Shown here: positions 25,583-34,231 of the stretch, piece after piece
Layout of the letters: every line of letters starts with the position of its first letter
Position numbering within the stretch: the first letter of the stretch is position 1
From: Arthrobacter sp. Alg241-R88
GTDB lineage: Bacteria > Actinomycetota > Actinomycetes > Actinomycetales > Micrococcaceae
Assembly: GCF_900537115.1 (NCBI RefSeq)
Contig: NZ_UNRG01000011.1
Span: 82,775-127,470 of the forward strand
Length of the DNA stretch: 44,696 nucleotides
Direction of reading: 5' to 3'
Program-made: the position numbers and the translations under genes
Notes under the pieces: generated by a model
The model's input: only the letters and a program-made list of their open reading frames with translations
The model's database searches: none
What the model was told of the DNA's origin: nothing

Positions 25583-27121
25583 TTAGCCTTCGTTGGCGGC
25601 CGAGGTTTCGATGCTGCCGAACTTGGGGGTGTGGACGGTGCCGAGGGTGATGTGCACTGCCTGCTGGTCGGTATAGAAGTCGATGGAGCGGTAGCCGCCT
25701 TCGTGGCCCAGGCCGGAGGCTTTGACGCCGCCGAACGGGGTGCGGAGGTCCCGGACGTTGTGGCTGTTCAGCCACACCATCCCGGCCTCGACGTTCTGGG
25801 AGAAGTTGTGCGCCCGGGTCAGGTTCTGGGTCCAAATGTAGGCGGCGAGGCCGTATGTGGTGTTGTTGGCCAGGGCGAGGGCTTCGTCGTCGTTCTCGAA
25901 CGGGGTGATCGCCACGACGGGGCCGAAGATTTCCTCCTGGAAGATCCGGGCGTCGGGGGCGACGTCGGCGAACACCGTGGGCGCGATGTAATTGCCTTCG
26001 GGCAGGTGGTCGGGGCGGCCGCCGCCGGCCAGCAGCCGGCCTTCGGACTTGCCGATCTCCACGTAGGAGGCGACTTTCTCGTAGTGCTCCGGGTGGACCA
26101 GCGCGCCCACCTGGGTCTTGGGATCATGCGGGTCACCGACCACGATGTTCTTGGCCCGGGCTGCGTACTTTTCGCAGAACTCGTCGTAGATGGCCCGTTC
26201 AACGAGGATGCGGGAGCCTGCGGTGCAGCGTTCGCCGTTGAGGGAGAAGACCCCGAACAGGGCCGAATCGATGGCTGCGTCCAGGTCGGCGTCGGCGAAC
26301 ACGACGCAGGGCGACTTGCCGCCGAGCTCCATGGACAGGCCCTTGAGGTTGGCGGCGGCGTTGCGGAAGATGGTCTGGCCGGTGGTGGTTTCGCCGGTGA
26401 AGGAGATCAGCGGCACGTCCGGGTGCTTGACGAGGGCGTCACCGGCTTCCTCGCCCAGGCCGTTGACCAGGTTGAAGACGCCGTCGGGCAGGCCCGCGTC
26501 CTTAAAGATGGTGGCCCACAATGACGCGGACAGCGGGGTGAACTCGGCGGGCTTGAGGACCACGGTGTTGCCCGTTGCCAGCGCCGGGGCGAGCTTCCAG
26601 GACTCGAGCATAAACGGTGTGTTCCACGGCGTGATCAGTCCCGCGACTCCGATCGGCTTGCGGTTCACGTAGTTGATCTGCGAGCCGGGGACCTTCATGG
26701 CGTCGTCGAACTGGGCCACGATCAGGTCTGCGAAGAACCGGAAGTTCTCGGCGGCACGCAGTGCCTGGCCCTTGGCCTGGGTGATGGGCAGGCCGGTGTC
26801 GAAGGTTTCCAGCTCGGCGAGCCGGGCTTCCTGGGCCTCGACGGCGTCGGCGATTTTGTTCAGGACGCGGGCGCGTTCGCGGGGTTTCATCTTCGGCCAG
26901 GGGCCGTTGGTGAAGGCTTCGCGGGCGGCAGCCACGGCGAGGTCGATGTCTTCCTTCTGGCCCGCCGCGGCGGTGGCGTAGTTCCCGTTGGACACCGGGT
27001 CCAGGACGTCGAAGGTTTTACCGCCAACGGAGTCGACGAACTGGCCGTTGATGTAGTGCTGGATGTGGGTGGGAAGGTCCTGCGGCACGTAGTGCTTGGC
27101 GGTTTCTGCAGAGGTCGTCAT
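25583..27121 (-). CDS. hpaE: 5-Carboxymethyl-2-hydroxymuconate semialdehyde dehydrogenase
   Basis: A 512-residue NAD-dependent aldehyde dehydrogenase that oxidises the ring-cleavage product of HpaD to 5-carboxymethyl-2-hydroxymuconate. Seen: TPWNTPFMLESWKLAPALA, SFTGETTTGQ, SMELGGKSP (general base) and GERCTAGSR (catalytic Cys), then FGPVVAITPFEND and the ending TPFGGVKASGLGHEGG. The segment IDFYTDQQAVHI near the end is typical of HpaE. The ATG at 27121 starts 14 bases after the gntR stop, and hpaD follows, so it is in the middle of one transcript. Confidence 0.94.
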   Translation of the reverse strand: MTTSAETAKHYVPQDLPTHIQHYINGQFVDSVGGKTFDVLDPVSNGNYATAAAGQKEDIDLAVAAAREAFTNGPWPKMKPRERARVLNKIADAVEAQEARLAELETFDTGLPITQAKGQALRAAENFRFFADLIVAQFDDAMKVPGSQINYVNRKPIGVAGLITPWNTPFMLESWKLAPALATGNTVVLKPAEFTPLSASLWATIFKDAGLPDGVFNLVNGLGEEAGDALVKHPDVPLISFTGETTTGQTIFRNAAANLKGLSMELGGKSPCVVFADADLDAAIDSALFGVFSLNGERCTAGSRILVERAIYDEFCEKYAARAKNIVVGDPHDPKTQVGALVHPEHYEKVASYVEIGKSEGRLLAGGGRPDHLPEGNYIAPTVFADVAPDARIFQEEIFGPVVAITPFENDDEALALANNTTYGLAAYIWTQNLTRAHNFSQNVEAGMVWLNSHNVRDLRTPFGGVKASGLGHEGGYRSIDFYTDQQAVHITLGTVHTPKFGSIETSAANEG

Positions 27122-27135
27122 CGTTGAAGTCCTTA

Positions 27136-27810
27136 CTAGTGCTTGGCTTGGGCGAGGTAGGCGTCCAGGGTGGCGGAACGGTGCAGGCGGGCTGCCTTTT
27201 CGATCGAGTCAGCATCGGCGCCGGTTTCGATCAGCTTCAGGAGTGCCTCGTGCTCGTCCACGGAGTCGTGGGCGCGGCCTGGGACGAAGCGGAAGGTGGA
27301 GGACCGCAGCGCTGCCAGCCGGTTCCAGCCGCGGTGCACGAGGTCCAGGATGTGGGGGTTGGGGCAGTGCTCGAACAGGACGCTGTGGAAGTCCTGGTTC
27401 AGCCGGGTGAAGCGGACGGGGTCAAAGTGGTCCAGGCACTCGCGCATCTCCTCGTTCACGGCGCGCGCCCGGGCAATCGCCACGGAATCAATCAAGGGAG
27501 CGGACAACGCTGTGGCGGCGCCTTCCACGATGCTCAATGTCTGCATGGTGTAGAGGTATTCGGTGGGATCGATCCCGGCCACGGTGGCGCCGACGTTGCG
27601 TTCGAACGTGACCAGGCCTTCGGCCTCCAGCCGGCGGATGGCTTCCCGGACCGGGACCACGCTGAATCCCAGGTCCTTGGCGATGCTGCCCAGGACCAGG
27701 CGGTACCCGGGAGTGTAGGTCCCCTCGATGATCCGCGCCTTGACGGCCTGGTACGCCTGTTCGGACTTGCTGCCGGGGGCAGCGGCAAGCTCAGCCACTG
27801 CTTCAGTCAT
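27136..27810 (-). CDS. GntR-family regulator (FCD subfamily) of the hpa cluster
   Basis: A 224-residue repressor. The winged helix covers about residues 15-80 (YTPGYRLVLGSIAKDLGFSV, then VPVREAIRRLEAEGLV, the standard recognition region). The C-terminal all-helical FCD domain has the metal-binding pattern around LNQDFHSVLFEHC and DEHEALLKLI. FCD regulators usually bind a carboxylate intermediate and then release DNA. Its ATG overlaps the end of the hpaG fusion gene by 8 bases and hpaE follows 14 bases later, so it lies inside the operon it presumably controls. A 12-base palindrome of the right type stands before the first gene at 29287-29298. Confidence 0.9.
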   Translation of the reverse strand: MTEAVAELAAAPGSKSEQAYQAVKARIIEGTYTPGYRLVLGSIAKDLGFSVVPVREAIRRLEAEGLVTFERNVGATVAGIDPTEYLYTMQTLSIVEGAATALSAPLIDSVAIARARAVNEEMRECLDHFDPVRFTRLNQDFHSVLFEHCPNPHILDLVHRGWNRLAALRSSTFRFVPGRAHDSVDEHEALLKLIETGADADSIEKAARLHRSATLDAYLAQAKH

Positions 27811-29263
27811 GAGGGTTGCCTGCCTTCCATTCCGCGTACTTGGCCTGCCAGCCGGCGTTCATCGGGTAGAGGCCGTCCACGCTGTTGCCCTGCCTGACCA
27901 TTTCGAAGATGAAGGTTTCTTCCTGCTCCTGGGTGATGCAGTCGTCCACGAGTTCTTCGGCGATGGCCGGCGGGATGACCAGGATGCCGTCGGAGTCGGC
28001 CACGATGATGTCGCCGGGCTGGACGGTGGCGCCGCCGCAGGCGATGGTAATGTCCGTGTCCCAGGGAATGTGGCGGCGGCCCAGCACGGCGGGGTGCGGG
28101 TTGGCGAAGTAGGTGGGCATGTCCAAACCCGCCACGGCTGTGAAGTCGCGGACGCCGCCGTCGGTGATGATGGCCGCGGCGCCGCGGACCTGGGCGCGCA
28201 GGGCCAGGATGTCACCCACGGTGCCGGTGCCCTTTTCGCCGCGGGCTTCCATGACGAGGATTTCGCCCTCGTTGATCGAGTCGATGGCCTGCTTTTGGGC
28301 GTTGAATCCGCCGCCGTGAGTCTTGAAGAGGTCCTCGCGGTTGGGAACATACCGCAGGGTCCGGGCCAGGCCGACGACGCGGCGGTCCGGGCGGGTGGAC
28401 TGCAAACCGTCGATGCTGACGTTATTAAGGCCGCGCTTGCGCAGCTGGGAGGACAGGGTGGCTGTGGCCACGCTCTCCAGCTTTGCTTTCAGCTCGGGGG
28501 AGAGGGAAGGCGCGACGGCGGGCAGCCCGGCGGCCGAACGCGAACCATACGCCTCCTCCCGCTGCAGGTCATCAACCTTGGGCCCGGCACCAAAGTCCGC
28601 GAACGGCGTCGTGCCTTCCTCCACCCGGGTGACCAGGCGGCCCGTGGTGAGGCCGCCGGCGGAAACCTCCACCTCGAGCACGTCCCCGGGTTTGGCCACG
28701 GACGCGCCGGCAGGGGTGCCGGTGAGGATGATGTCCCCCTCCTCAAGCGTCAGGAGCTGGGACAGATCAGCCACCAGCCGGGCGAACGGGAAGAGCAGGT
28801 CCTCCGTGGTGTCATCCTGGACCAGTTCGCCGTTGTGCCAGGTACGGATGCGCAGGCCGGCGGGGTCGACGGCGTCTGCCGGGATCAGTGCCGGGCCCAC
28901 TGGAGTGAACCCGTCGCCGCCCTTGGACCGGAGGTTGGAGCCCTTGTCCGCGTAGCGCAGGTCGTACACACCGAGGTCATTGCTGGCGGTCACGGCGGCA
29001 ACATGGCTCCACGCGTCCTCCATGCTTACCCGGCGGGCGGCCTTGCCGATGATCAGGGCGATCTCGCCTTCGTAGCCAAGAAGTTCACAGCCCGCAGGGC
29101 GTTCCACCGCGTTTCCAGTCAGGGAGAGCGACGACGACGGCTTCAGGAAGTAGGACGGCTGGGCCGGTGTGCGCCCCCGCTGTGCAGCGCGGCTGGGGTA
29201 GTTGATGTGCACCGCGATCACCTTTCGCGCCGCTGAGAGGATGTCCTCGTTGACCTGCTCCAA
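27803..29263 (-). CDS. hpaG: Fusion: FAH-type HpaG (decarboxylase/isomerase) + RraA-like domain
   Basis: A 486-residue two-domain protein. Residues 1 to about 225 form a fumarylacetoacetate-hydrolase fold: metal ligands Glu65 and Glu67 in GYEGEIAL, Asp96 in SNDLGVYDL, and GDIILTGTPAG near 176. This matches HpaG halves, which decarboxylate 5-oxopent-3-ene-1,2,5-tricarboxylate. After a linker, residues about 255-486 form an RraA/HMG-aldolase-like domain with TDGGVRDF at 367-374. Escherichia coli HpaG instead has two FAH halves. The start taken is TTG at 29263, with AAGGAG five bases before it; the longer open frame upstream has no ribosome site and crosses the operator. First gene of the hpa operon; overlaps gntR by 8 bases. 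Confidence 0.85.
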   Translation of the reverse strand: MEQVNEDILSAARKVIAVHINYPSRAAQRGRTPAQPSYFLKPSSSLSLTGNAVERPAGCELLGYEGEIALIIGKAARRVSMEDAWSHVAAVTASNDLGVYDLRYADKGSNLRSKGGDGFTPVGPALIPADAVDPAGLRIRTWHNGELVQDDTTEDLLFPFARLVADLSQLLTLEEGDIILTGTPAGASVAKPGDVLEVEVSAGGLTTGRLVTRVEEGTTPFADFGAGPKVDDLQREEAYGSRSAAGLPAVAPSLSPELKAKLESVATATLSSQLRKRGLNNVSIDGLQSTRPDRRVVGLARTLRYVPNREDLFKTHGGGFNAQKQAIDSINEGEILVMEARGEKGTGTVGDILALRAQVRGAAAIITDGGVRDFTAVAGLDMPTYFANPHPAVLGRRHIPWDTDITIACGGATVQPGDIIVADSDGILVIPPAIAEELVDDCITQEQEETFIFEMVRQGNSVDGLYPMNAGWQAKYAEWKAGNPHD

Positions 29264-29286
29264 AGCAACTCCTTGTGAAGTACGAA

Positions 29287-29298
29287 ATCGTATACGAT
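29287..29298. promoter_or_regulatory. Palindromic operator, probable GntR-FCD site before hpaG
   Basis: ATCGTATACGAT is a perfect 12-base palindrome, of the TnGTnnACnA form often bound by FCD-type GntR proteins. It begins 24 bases upstream of the TTG start of the hpaG fusion, between a candidate minus-strand promoter (TTGACA at 29329-29324, GAAAGT at 29305-29300) and the gene. Binding there would block the operon. The divergent hydroxylase promoter may also be affected. Candidate plus-strand elements are TTGTCG (29359-29364) and TACAGT (29383-29388), which are weak. Confidence 0.55.
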
Positions 29299-29485
29299 CA
29301 CTTTCACGCTCGGACCTAACGTTTGTCAACCCCTTGGTCTTTGCCAATTCTGTCGCTCTTGTCGCCCGCGTCACACCTGGCGTACAGTGTTGCTCCACAG
29401 CATGGTTTTCTCATATGGAAACCCAAATTCCATTATCGAACACATATCCTTTGGCTCCCAGCCACACAACGAAGTGAGGAATCCC

Positions 29486-31396
29486 GTGCAGTTTCACCAC
29501 CACGGTTACGTATCCGGAGACCCGCGGGTAAAGCCGGCAGCCGGCGTCGGCCTCAACCGGCCCGATGAACTCCCGGACGAGGTTGACGTCCTGATTGTCG
29601 GCACCGGTCCGGCGGGTATGCTCGCCGCAGCACAGCTTTCGATGTTCCCGAATATCACCATACGGATCATCGAGCGCCGCCCCGGCCGGCTTGCCATTGG
29701 ACAGGCCGACGGCATCCAGGCGCGCAGCGTCGAAACCTTCCAGGCCTTCGGATTCGCTGAGCGCATCATTGCCGAGGCCTACCGCATCACCGAGATGGCG
29801 TTCTGGAAGCCGGATCCCTCGGACCGCAGCCGAATCATTCGGACTGCCCGCACTCCTGATGACCCCACGGGCATCAGCGAGTTCCCCCACCTGATCGTCA
29901 ACCAGGCCCGCGTCCTGGATTACTTCGCCGAATACGCCGCCAACTCACCCACCCGGCTGAAGCCAGACTTCGGGTATGAGTTCCAGTCGCTCAGCGTCCA
30001 GGACGGTGGGGAATACCCTGTCACCGTGACGCTCCTGCACACCTCCGGTCCCAATGAGGGGCAGGAACGCGTGGTGCGCGCCAAATACGTGGTAGGTGCC
30101 GACGGCGCCCGGAGCAAGGTGCGCACAGCGATTGGCTGCACCCTCGCCGGAGACCAGGCCAACCATGCCTGGGGCGTGATGGATACCCTCGCCGTCACCG
30201 ACTTCCCCGATATCCGCACCAAGTGCGCCATCCAGGGCGAAAAGGGCAGCATCCTGCTGATCCCGCGGGAAGGCGGACACCTGTTCCGTATGTACGTGGA
30301 CCTGGGCGAGGTGGACCCGGCAACCCACCACGCCGTGCGGAACACCAGCATTGAGCAAATCATTGAAAAGGCCAACGAGATCCTCCACCCCTTCACTCTC
30401 GACGTGCGCAATGTAGCGTGGCACAGTGTCTATGAGGTGGGCCACCGCCTCACGGACAGGTTCGACGACGTCCTGCCGGAGGACCGCGGCACGCGCACCC
30501 CGCGGGTGTTCATCACCGGCGACGCCTGCCACACGCACAGCGCCAAAGCCGGCCAGGGCATGAACGTTTCGATGCAGGACGGCTTCAACATCGCCTGGAA
30601 GCTGGGGCACGTGCTCGAGGGGCGCAGCCCGGAGAGCCTACTGGCGACGTACTCAGCCGAGCGCCAGGTGGTGGCAAAGAACCTCATCGACTTCGACAAG
30701 GAATGGTCCGCCATGATGGCCAAGAAGCCCGAGGAGTTCGAAAACCCCTCGGACCTTGAGGACTTCTACGTGCGCACCGCAGAGTTCCCGGCCGGATTTA
30801 TGACCGAGTATGCGCCGTCCATGCTGGTGGCCCCTGCCAAGCACCAGGCGCTGGCCACGGGCTTCCCGGTGGGCAAACGCTTCAAGTCCGCGCCCGTGGT
30901 GCGGGTTGGCGACACGAACCCTATGCACCTCGGCCACCACGCCACAGCCGACGGGCGGTGGCGCATCTACGTCTTTGCAGACGCGGCGCCCGCAGGAGCC
31001 CGCTCAGGGGTGGCGAACTTCACCGAGTGGATCGCGAGCTCGCCGGACTCGCCACTGGCCGCGACGCCGTCGGACGCTGATCCGGACGCCTGGTTCGACC
31101 TGAAGGTCATTTACCAGCAACCGCACACCGGTGTGGACATAGGACAGGTTCCCGCCGTTTTCAAACCGCACGTGGGCCCGTTCAAGCTGACCGACTACGA
31201 AAAGGTGTACGCTACCGATCCCGGCGCCGACATCTTCGAACTTCGCGGCCTGGACCGCGGCGGCGTGGTGGTGGTGGTCCGCCCGGACCAGTACGTGGCG
31301 AATGTCCTGCCGCTCACGGCGACGGCCGAGCTGGGGGAGTTCTTCTCCGCCCTGCTGAAGCCGCACCAGGCCTCGGGTCAACCTCTGACGGTCTGA
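29486..31396 (+). CDS. FAD-dependent aromatic hydroxylase, MobA (3-hydroxybenzoate 4-monooxygenase)-like
   Basis: A 636-residue single-component flavoprotein monooxygenase. The FAD motif GTGPAG is at 39-44, followed by the DG motif in GADGARSKVR and the GD motif in VFITGDACHTHSAKAGQGMN. A C-terminal thioredoxin-like domain of about 180 residues marks the phenol hydroxylase/MobA branch. The beginning MQFHHHGY and the segment GQADGIQARSVETFQAF closely resemble remembered MobA of Comamonas, which converts 3-hydroxybenzoate to protocatechuate. The GTG start at 29486 follows GAGGA. It is divergent from the hpaG operon, which suggests a ring hydroxylase for an arylacetate instead; see findings. Its stop lies 19 bases inside pheA on the other strand. 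Confidence 0.85.
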   Translation: MQFHHHGYVSGDPRVKPAAGVGLNRPDELPDEVDVLIVGTGPAGMLAAAQLSMFPNITIRIIERRPGRLAIGQADGIQARSVETFQAFGFAERIIAEAYRITEMAFWKPDPSDRSRIIRTARTPDDPTGISEFPHLIVNQARVLDYFAEYAANSPTRLKPDFGYEFQSLSVQDGGEYPVTVTLLHTSGPNEGQERVVRAKYVVGADGARSKVRTAIGCTLAGDQANHAWGVMDTLAVTDFPDIRTKCAIQGEKGSILLIPREGGHLFRMYVDLGEVDPATHHAVRNTSIEQIIEKANEILHPFTLDVRNVAWHSVYEVGHRLTDRFDDVLPEDRGTRTPRVFITGDACHTHSAKAGQGMNVSMQDGFNIAWKLGHVLEGRSPESLLATYSAERQVVAKNLIDFDKEWSAMMAKKPEEFENPSDLEDFYVRTAEFPAGFMTEYAPSMLVAPAKHQALATGFPVGKRFKSAPVVRVGDTNPMHLGHHATADGRWRIYVFADAAPAGARSGVANFTEWIASSPDSPLAATPSDADPDAWFDLKVIYQQPHTGVDIGQVPAVFKPHVGPFKLTDYEKVYATDPGADIFELRGLDRGGVVVVVRPDQYVANVLPLTATAELGEFFSALLKPHQASGQPLTV

Positions 31397-32235
31397 GCTG
31401 TCCTGTACTCCGCGGCGTCATAGACGCCGAGGATCCGCACCTCGGTGGTGAAGAAGTCCAGTTCCTCGAGGGCCAGCTTCAGCGGCAGGTCCTCGGGGTG
31501 GCCTTCGACGTCGGCCATAAACATGGTGGCCGCGAACTCGTTGCCCACCATGTAGCTTTCCAGGCGCGTCATGTTCACGCCGTTCGTCGCGAACCCGCCC
31601 AGCGCCTTGTACAGGGCGGACGGGACGTTGCGGACACGGAACACAAAGCTGGTGACCGCCGGTCCGGGCAGTTCGTCCCGGGCCGGCAGCACGGTTTCAC
31701 GGGCCAGGACCACGAAGCGGGTGGTGTTGGAAGGATCGTCCTCCACCCGTGATGCCAGCACTTCGAGGCCGTAAATCTGCGCGGCCAGCGGGGGAGCGAG
31801 GGAGAGTTTCCGGGGATCGTTCCATTCGCTCACTTCGCGGGCCGACCCCGCCGTGTCGCCGGCGATCACGGGCTTGAGGCCGTGCTCGCGGATCAGCTTC
31901 CGGCACTGGCCGAGGGCGTGGATATGGCTGTGGACCTCGGTAGCGTCCTCGATGGTGCTGCCCGGGATGCCCAGAAGGTCAAAGTGGATCGGCAGGAAAA
32001 ACTCGCCCACAATCTGCAGGTTGGACTGCGGCAGCAGGATGTGGATGTCCGCCACCCGGCCCGCAATCGAGTTCTCGATGGGAATCATGGCCAGGTCCGC
32101 CTCGCCGCTGGACACGAGTTCAAACGCATCCTCAAAGCTCGCGCAGGGCACGCTTTCCATGTCCGGGAACATCTGCTGGCACGCAATATTGGAGTTGGCG
32201 CCGGGTTCACCCTGGTACGCAATCTTGGAGGCCAT
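31378..32235 (-). CDS. pheA: Prephenate dehydratase
   Basis: A 285-residue enzyme converting prephenate to phenylpyruvate for phenylalanine synthesis. It starts KIAYQGEPGANSNIACQQM, and the catalytic TTRF motif is in SNTTRFVVLARE near residue 170. The C-terminal 90 residues form an ACT domain with VRNVPSALYKALGGFATNG and NMTRLESY, which binds phenylalanine for feedback control. Length and layout are those of single-function dehydratases. The 3' end overlaps the hydroxylase gene tail to tail by 19 bases. Its upstream region carries the palindromic repeat at 32269-32334. Confidence 0.95.
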   Translation of the reverse strand: MASKIAYQGEPGANSNIACQQMFPDMESVPCASFEDAFELVSSGEADLAMIPIENSIAGRVADIHILLPQSNLQIVGEFFLPIHFDLLGIPGSTIEDATEVHSHIHALGQCRKLIREHGLKPVIAGDTAGSAREVSEWNDPRKLSLAPPLAAQIYGLEVLASRVEDDPSNTTRFVVLARETVLPARDELPGPAVTSFVFRVRNVPSALYKALGGFATNGVNMTRLESYMVGNEFAATMFMADVEGHPEDLPLKLALEELDFFTTEVRILGVYDAAEYRTAQTVRG

Positions 32236-32268
32236 GGTCCGTATGGTTTCACGCCCCGCCCCCGCCCG

Positions 32269-32334
32269 CCCAACTGGGTAGCGCTAAGTGTCGCTTTGGG
32301 CGGTCATAACGACACTTGGCGCTACTTAGTTGGG
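32269..32334. repeat. Palindromic repeat element, copy 1
   Basis: Nested arms: CCCAACT (32269-32275) with AGTTGGG (32328-32334), TAGCGC (32279-32284) with GCGCTA (32319-32324), and AAGTGTCG (32286-32293) with CGACACTT (32310-32317). The same sequence family recurs at 44409-44454. The element begins one base after the amylosucrase stop codon (minus strand) and fills most of the gap to pheA. No U-run follows, so it is not an ordinary terminator. Confidence 0.75.
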
Positions 32335-32335
32335 A

Positions 32336-34231
32336 TTACGCAGGGGTGACGCGCAGCCAGAGATACTGGCGGGGCAGGAGCGTGACTCCCTCGTCCAGTT
32401 GCAGGCCGGCTTCGGAGAGAAGGTCGACGGCGGCGCTTGAGTATCCGGAGAAGGTTTCGGCAGGCAAAGACTGGGGCTTGTCGCTGAAGTTGGCCAGTGC
32501 CAGGATCCAGGATTGCCACCCCGGGCGCTGGTAGGCCAGGACGCTGCGGTTGTTGGTGGCGAAGTCGATGAGCCGGGTGCCGGCAAATTCAGGCGTGGCC
32601 GCCCGGACCTCGACCATCCGCTTTAGGCCGGCAAAGACCGCGCCTTCGGGGGTGGAAGGATCCTGGCGGTGGGCGTACTGCTCCGCCGGGTAATGCGGCC
32701 GGTGGACCCAGCGGCTGTCCGCTTCGTGCCCCGGCTCGGAGGCGTAGCCGTAGTCGTTCACCTGGCCCACCTCGTCGCCGAGGTACAGCAGCGGAATGCC
32801 GCCGGTGCTGAAGGCAACCGAGTGGGCCAAGAGGATCCGCTCCACCGCCTCAGCGGGGTCGACTTCCATACCGCACAGGGACGCCGTCGTGCCCGAAATC
32901 CTGCAGTCCCCGGTCTTGGGGTTGTCCTGGAAGGGCACGCCGCGGGCGAAGCTGCCCGGGAAGCGGTTGACATAGAAGGAGTTCAGGAACCGCCGGTGGT
33001 CGAAGCCGTTGATGCCCAGTTCCGGGGCGTCCTCGTCCGCGAAGGTCCAGCCAATGTCGTCGTGGCTGCGGACATAGTTCACCCACGAGGTGCCGTCCGG
33101 GATGTTGTGCCGGCGCTCCAGGGCCTGGGCCAGGAGCGAGGCGTCACGGGTGGCCAGGGATTCCCAGATCAGGGCCATCTGCAGCGGGTTGTAGGAGATC
33201 TGGCATTCGGCGGGGTCGATGTAGAGGGCTACCTCGTCCGGGTGCACGATGGCCTCGGACTTGAACAGCAGCGACGGCGCCGCGAGCCTGCAGACGGCGT
33301 TGAAGGCCTGCAGCAGGGTGTGGGCTTCGGGGAGGTTTTCGCAGGGGGTGCCCAGCTGTTTCCAGATGAAGGCCACCGCGTCCATGCGCAGGATGTCTAC
33401 GCCCTGGTTGGCCAGGAACAGCATTTCGCTGGCCATGGCCCGGAACACGTCGGGGTTGGAGTAGTTGAGGTCCCACTGGTAGGTGTGGAACGTGGCCCAC
33501 ACCCAGCGGCCGTCCTCCATCCGGATAAAAGAACCGGGGTGGTTCTCGGGGAAGATTTCCCGCACGTTCTGTTCGAAGGCGTCCGGCATGGTGCGGTCCG
33601 GGAAGATCCAGTAGTAGTCGCTGAATTCGGGATCACCGGCGGCAGCGCGCCTGGCCCACTCATGCTCGTCCGAGGTGTGGTTGAAGATGAAGTCCACCAC
33701 CAGGCTGATCCCGTTGACCTTGAGCTCCGCGGCCAGATCCCTGAGCTGCTCCATGGTGCCGAGTTTCGGGTTGACCTGGCGGTAGCTGGAGACTGCGTAG
33801 CCGCCGTCGGAGTGCGGCTCGGGTGCCAGGAACAGCGGCATCAGGTGCAGGTAGGTGAGGCCGAGTTCCTTGAAGTACGGGATGCGGCTCCGGACTCCCT
33901 CCAGGCTTTCGGCATACCTGTCAACATAGCAAACGCCGCCCAGCATGGTGTTGGCCAGGAACCAGCCGGGGTTCGCCTCCCGCTCGGCGTCGATCGCCTT
34001 CAACCCACGCGGGCGTTCCTGCCACGAGCGCGCACACTGCAGGACCAGTGCGGTGAGCTGGTCCAGCCAGTCCCCCCGGGAACCGTACAACGAATGGAAG
34101 AGCCGGAGGAGGTCCGGGAAGTGCCGGTCGAACCGTCCCTCGAAGTCAGTTCCGGCGCTGACGTCCGCGCGGGCCAAGGCCTCCACGACATGCTGCCGCG
34201 CTGCCTCGTCCACACTGGCGAGTTCCTGCAT
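32336..34231 (-). CDS. Amylosucrase (GH13 family, subfamily 4)
   Basis: A 631-residue sucrose-using transglucosidase that builds alpha-1,4-glucan and releases fructose. After a helical N-terminal domain (about 1-90) comes the catalytic barrel: VVDFIFNHTSDEHEWA, the nucleophile Asp284 in ILRMDAVAF, the acid/base Glu326 in LFKSEAIVH, and HDD at 390-392 in VRSHDDIGWT. The spacing between these residues (42 and 65) equals that of Neisseria polysaccharea amylosucrase (286, 328, 393). Sucrose hydrolase is the close alternative. The start taken is ATG at 34231; TTG at 34234 adds one residue. Cytoplasmic, no signal peptide. It reads alone, away from the APC permease. Confidence 0.9.
   Translation of the reverse strand: MQELASVDEAARQHVVEALARADVSAGTDFEGRFDRHFPDLLRLFHSLYGSRGDWLDQLTALVLQCARSWQERPRGLKAIDAEREANPGWFLANTMLGGVCYVDRYAESLEGVRSRIPYFKELGLTYLHLMPLFLAPEPHSDGGYAVSSYRQVNPKLGTMEQLRDLAAELKVNGISLVVDFIFNHTSDEHEWARRAAAGDPEFSDYYWIFPDRTMPDAFEQNVREIFPENHPGSFIRMEDGRWVWATFHTYQWDLNYSNPDVFRAMASEMLFLANQGVDILRMDAVAFIWKQLGTPCENLPEAHTLLQAFNAVCRLAAPSLLFKSEAIVHPDEVALYIDPAECQISYNPLQMALIWESLATRDASLLAQALERRHNIPDGTSWVNYVRSHDDIGWTFADEDAPELGINGFDHRRFLNSFYVNRFPGSFARGVPFQDNPKTGDCRISGTTASLCGMEVDPAEAVERILLAHSVAFSTGGIPLLYLGDEVGQVNDYGYASEPGHEADSRWVHRPHYPAEQYAHRQDPSTPEGAVFAGLKRMVEVRAATPEFAGTRLIDFATNNRSVLAYQRPGWQSWILALANFSDKPQSLPAETFSGYSSAAVDLLSEAGLQLDEGVTLLPRQYLWLRVTPA

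Noticed and set aside
27728..29236. A 502-codon plus-strand open frame opposite the hpaG fusion
   Set aside because: It covers the FAH-RraA gene, which has domain motifs in both halves; the plus-strand product has none.
29387..29485. Longer start for the MobA-like hydroxylase
   Set aside because: No ribosome site before it and the added 33 residues do not resemble the family; GTG at 29486 follows GAGGA and gives the MQFH opening of MobA.
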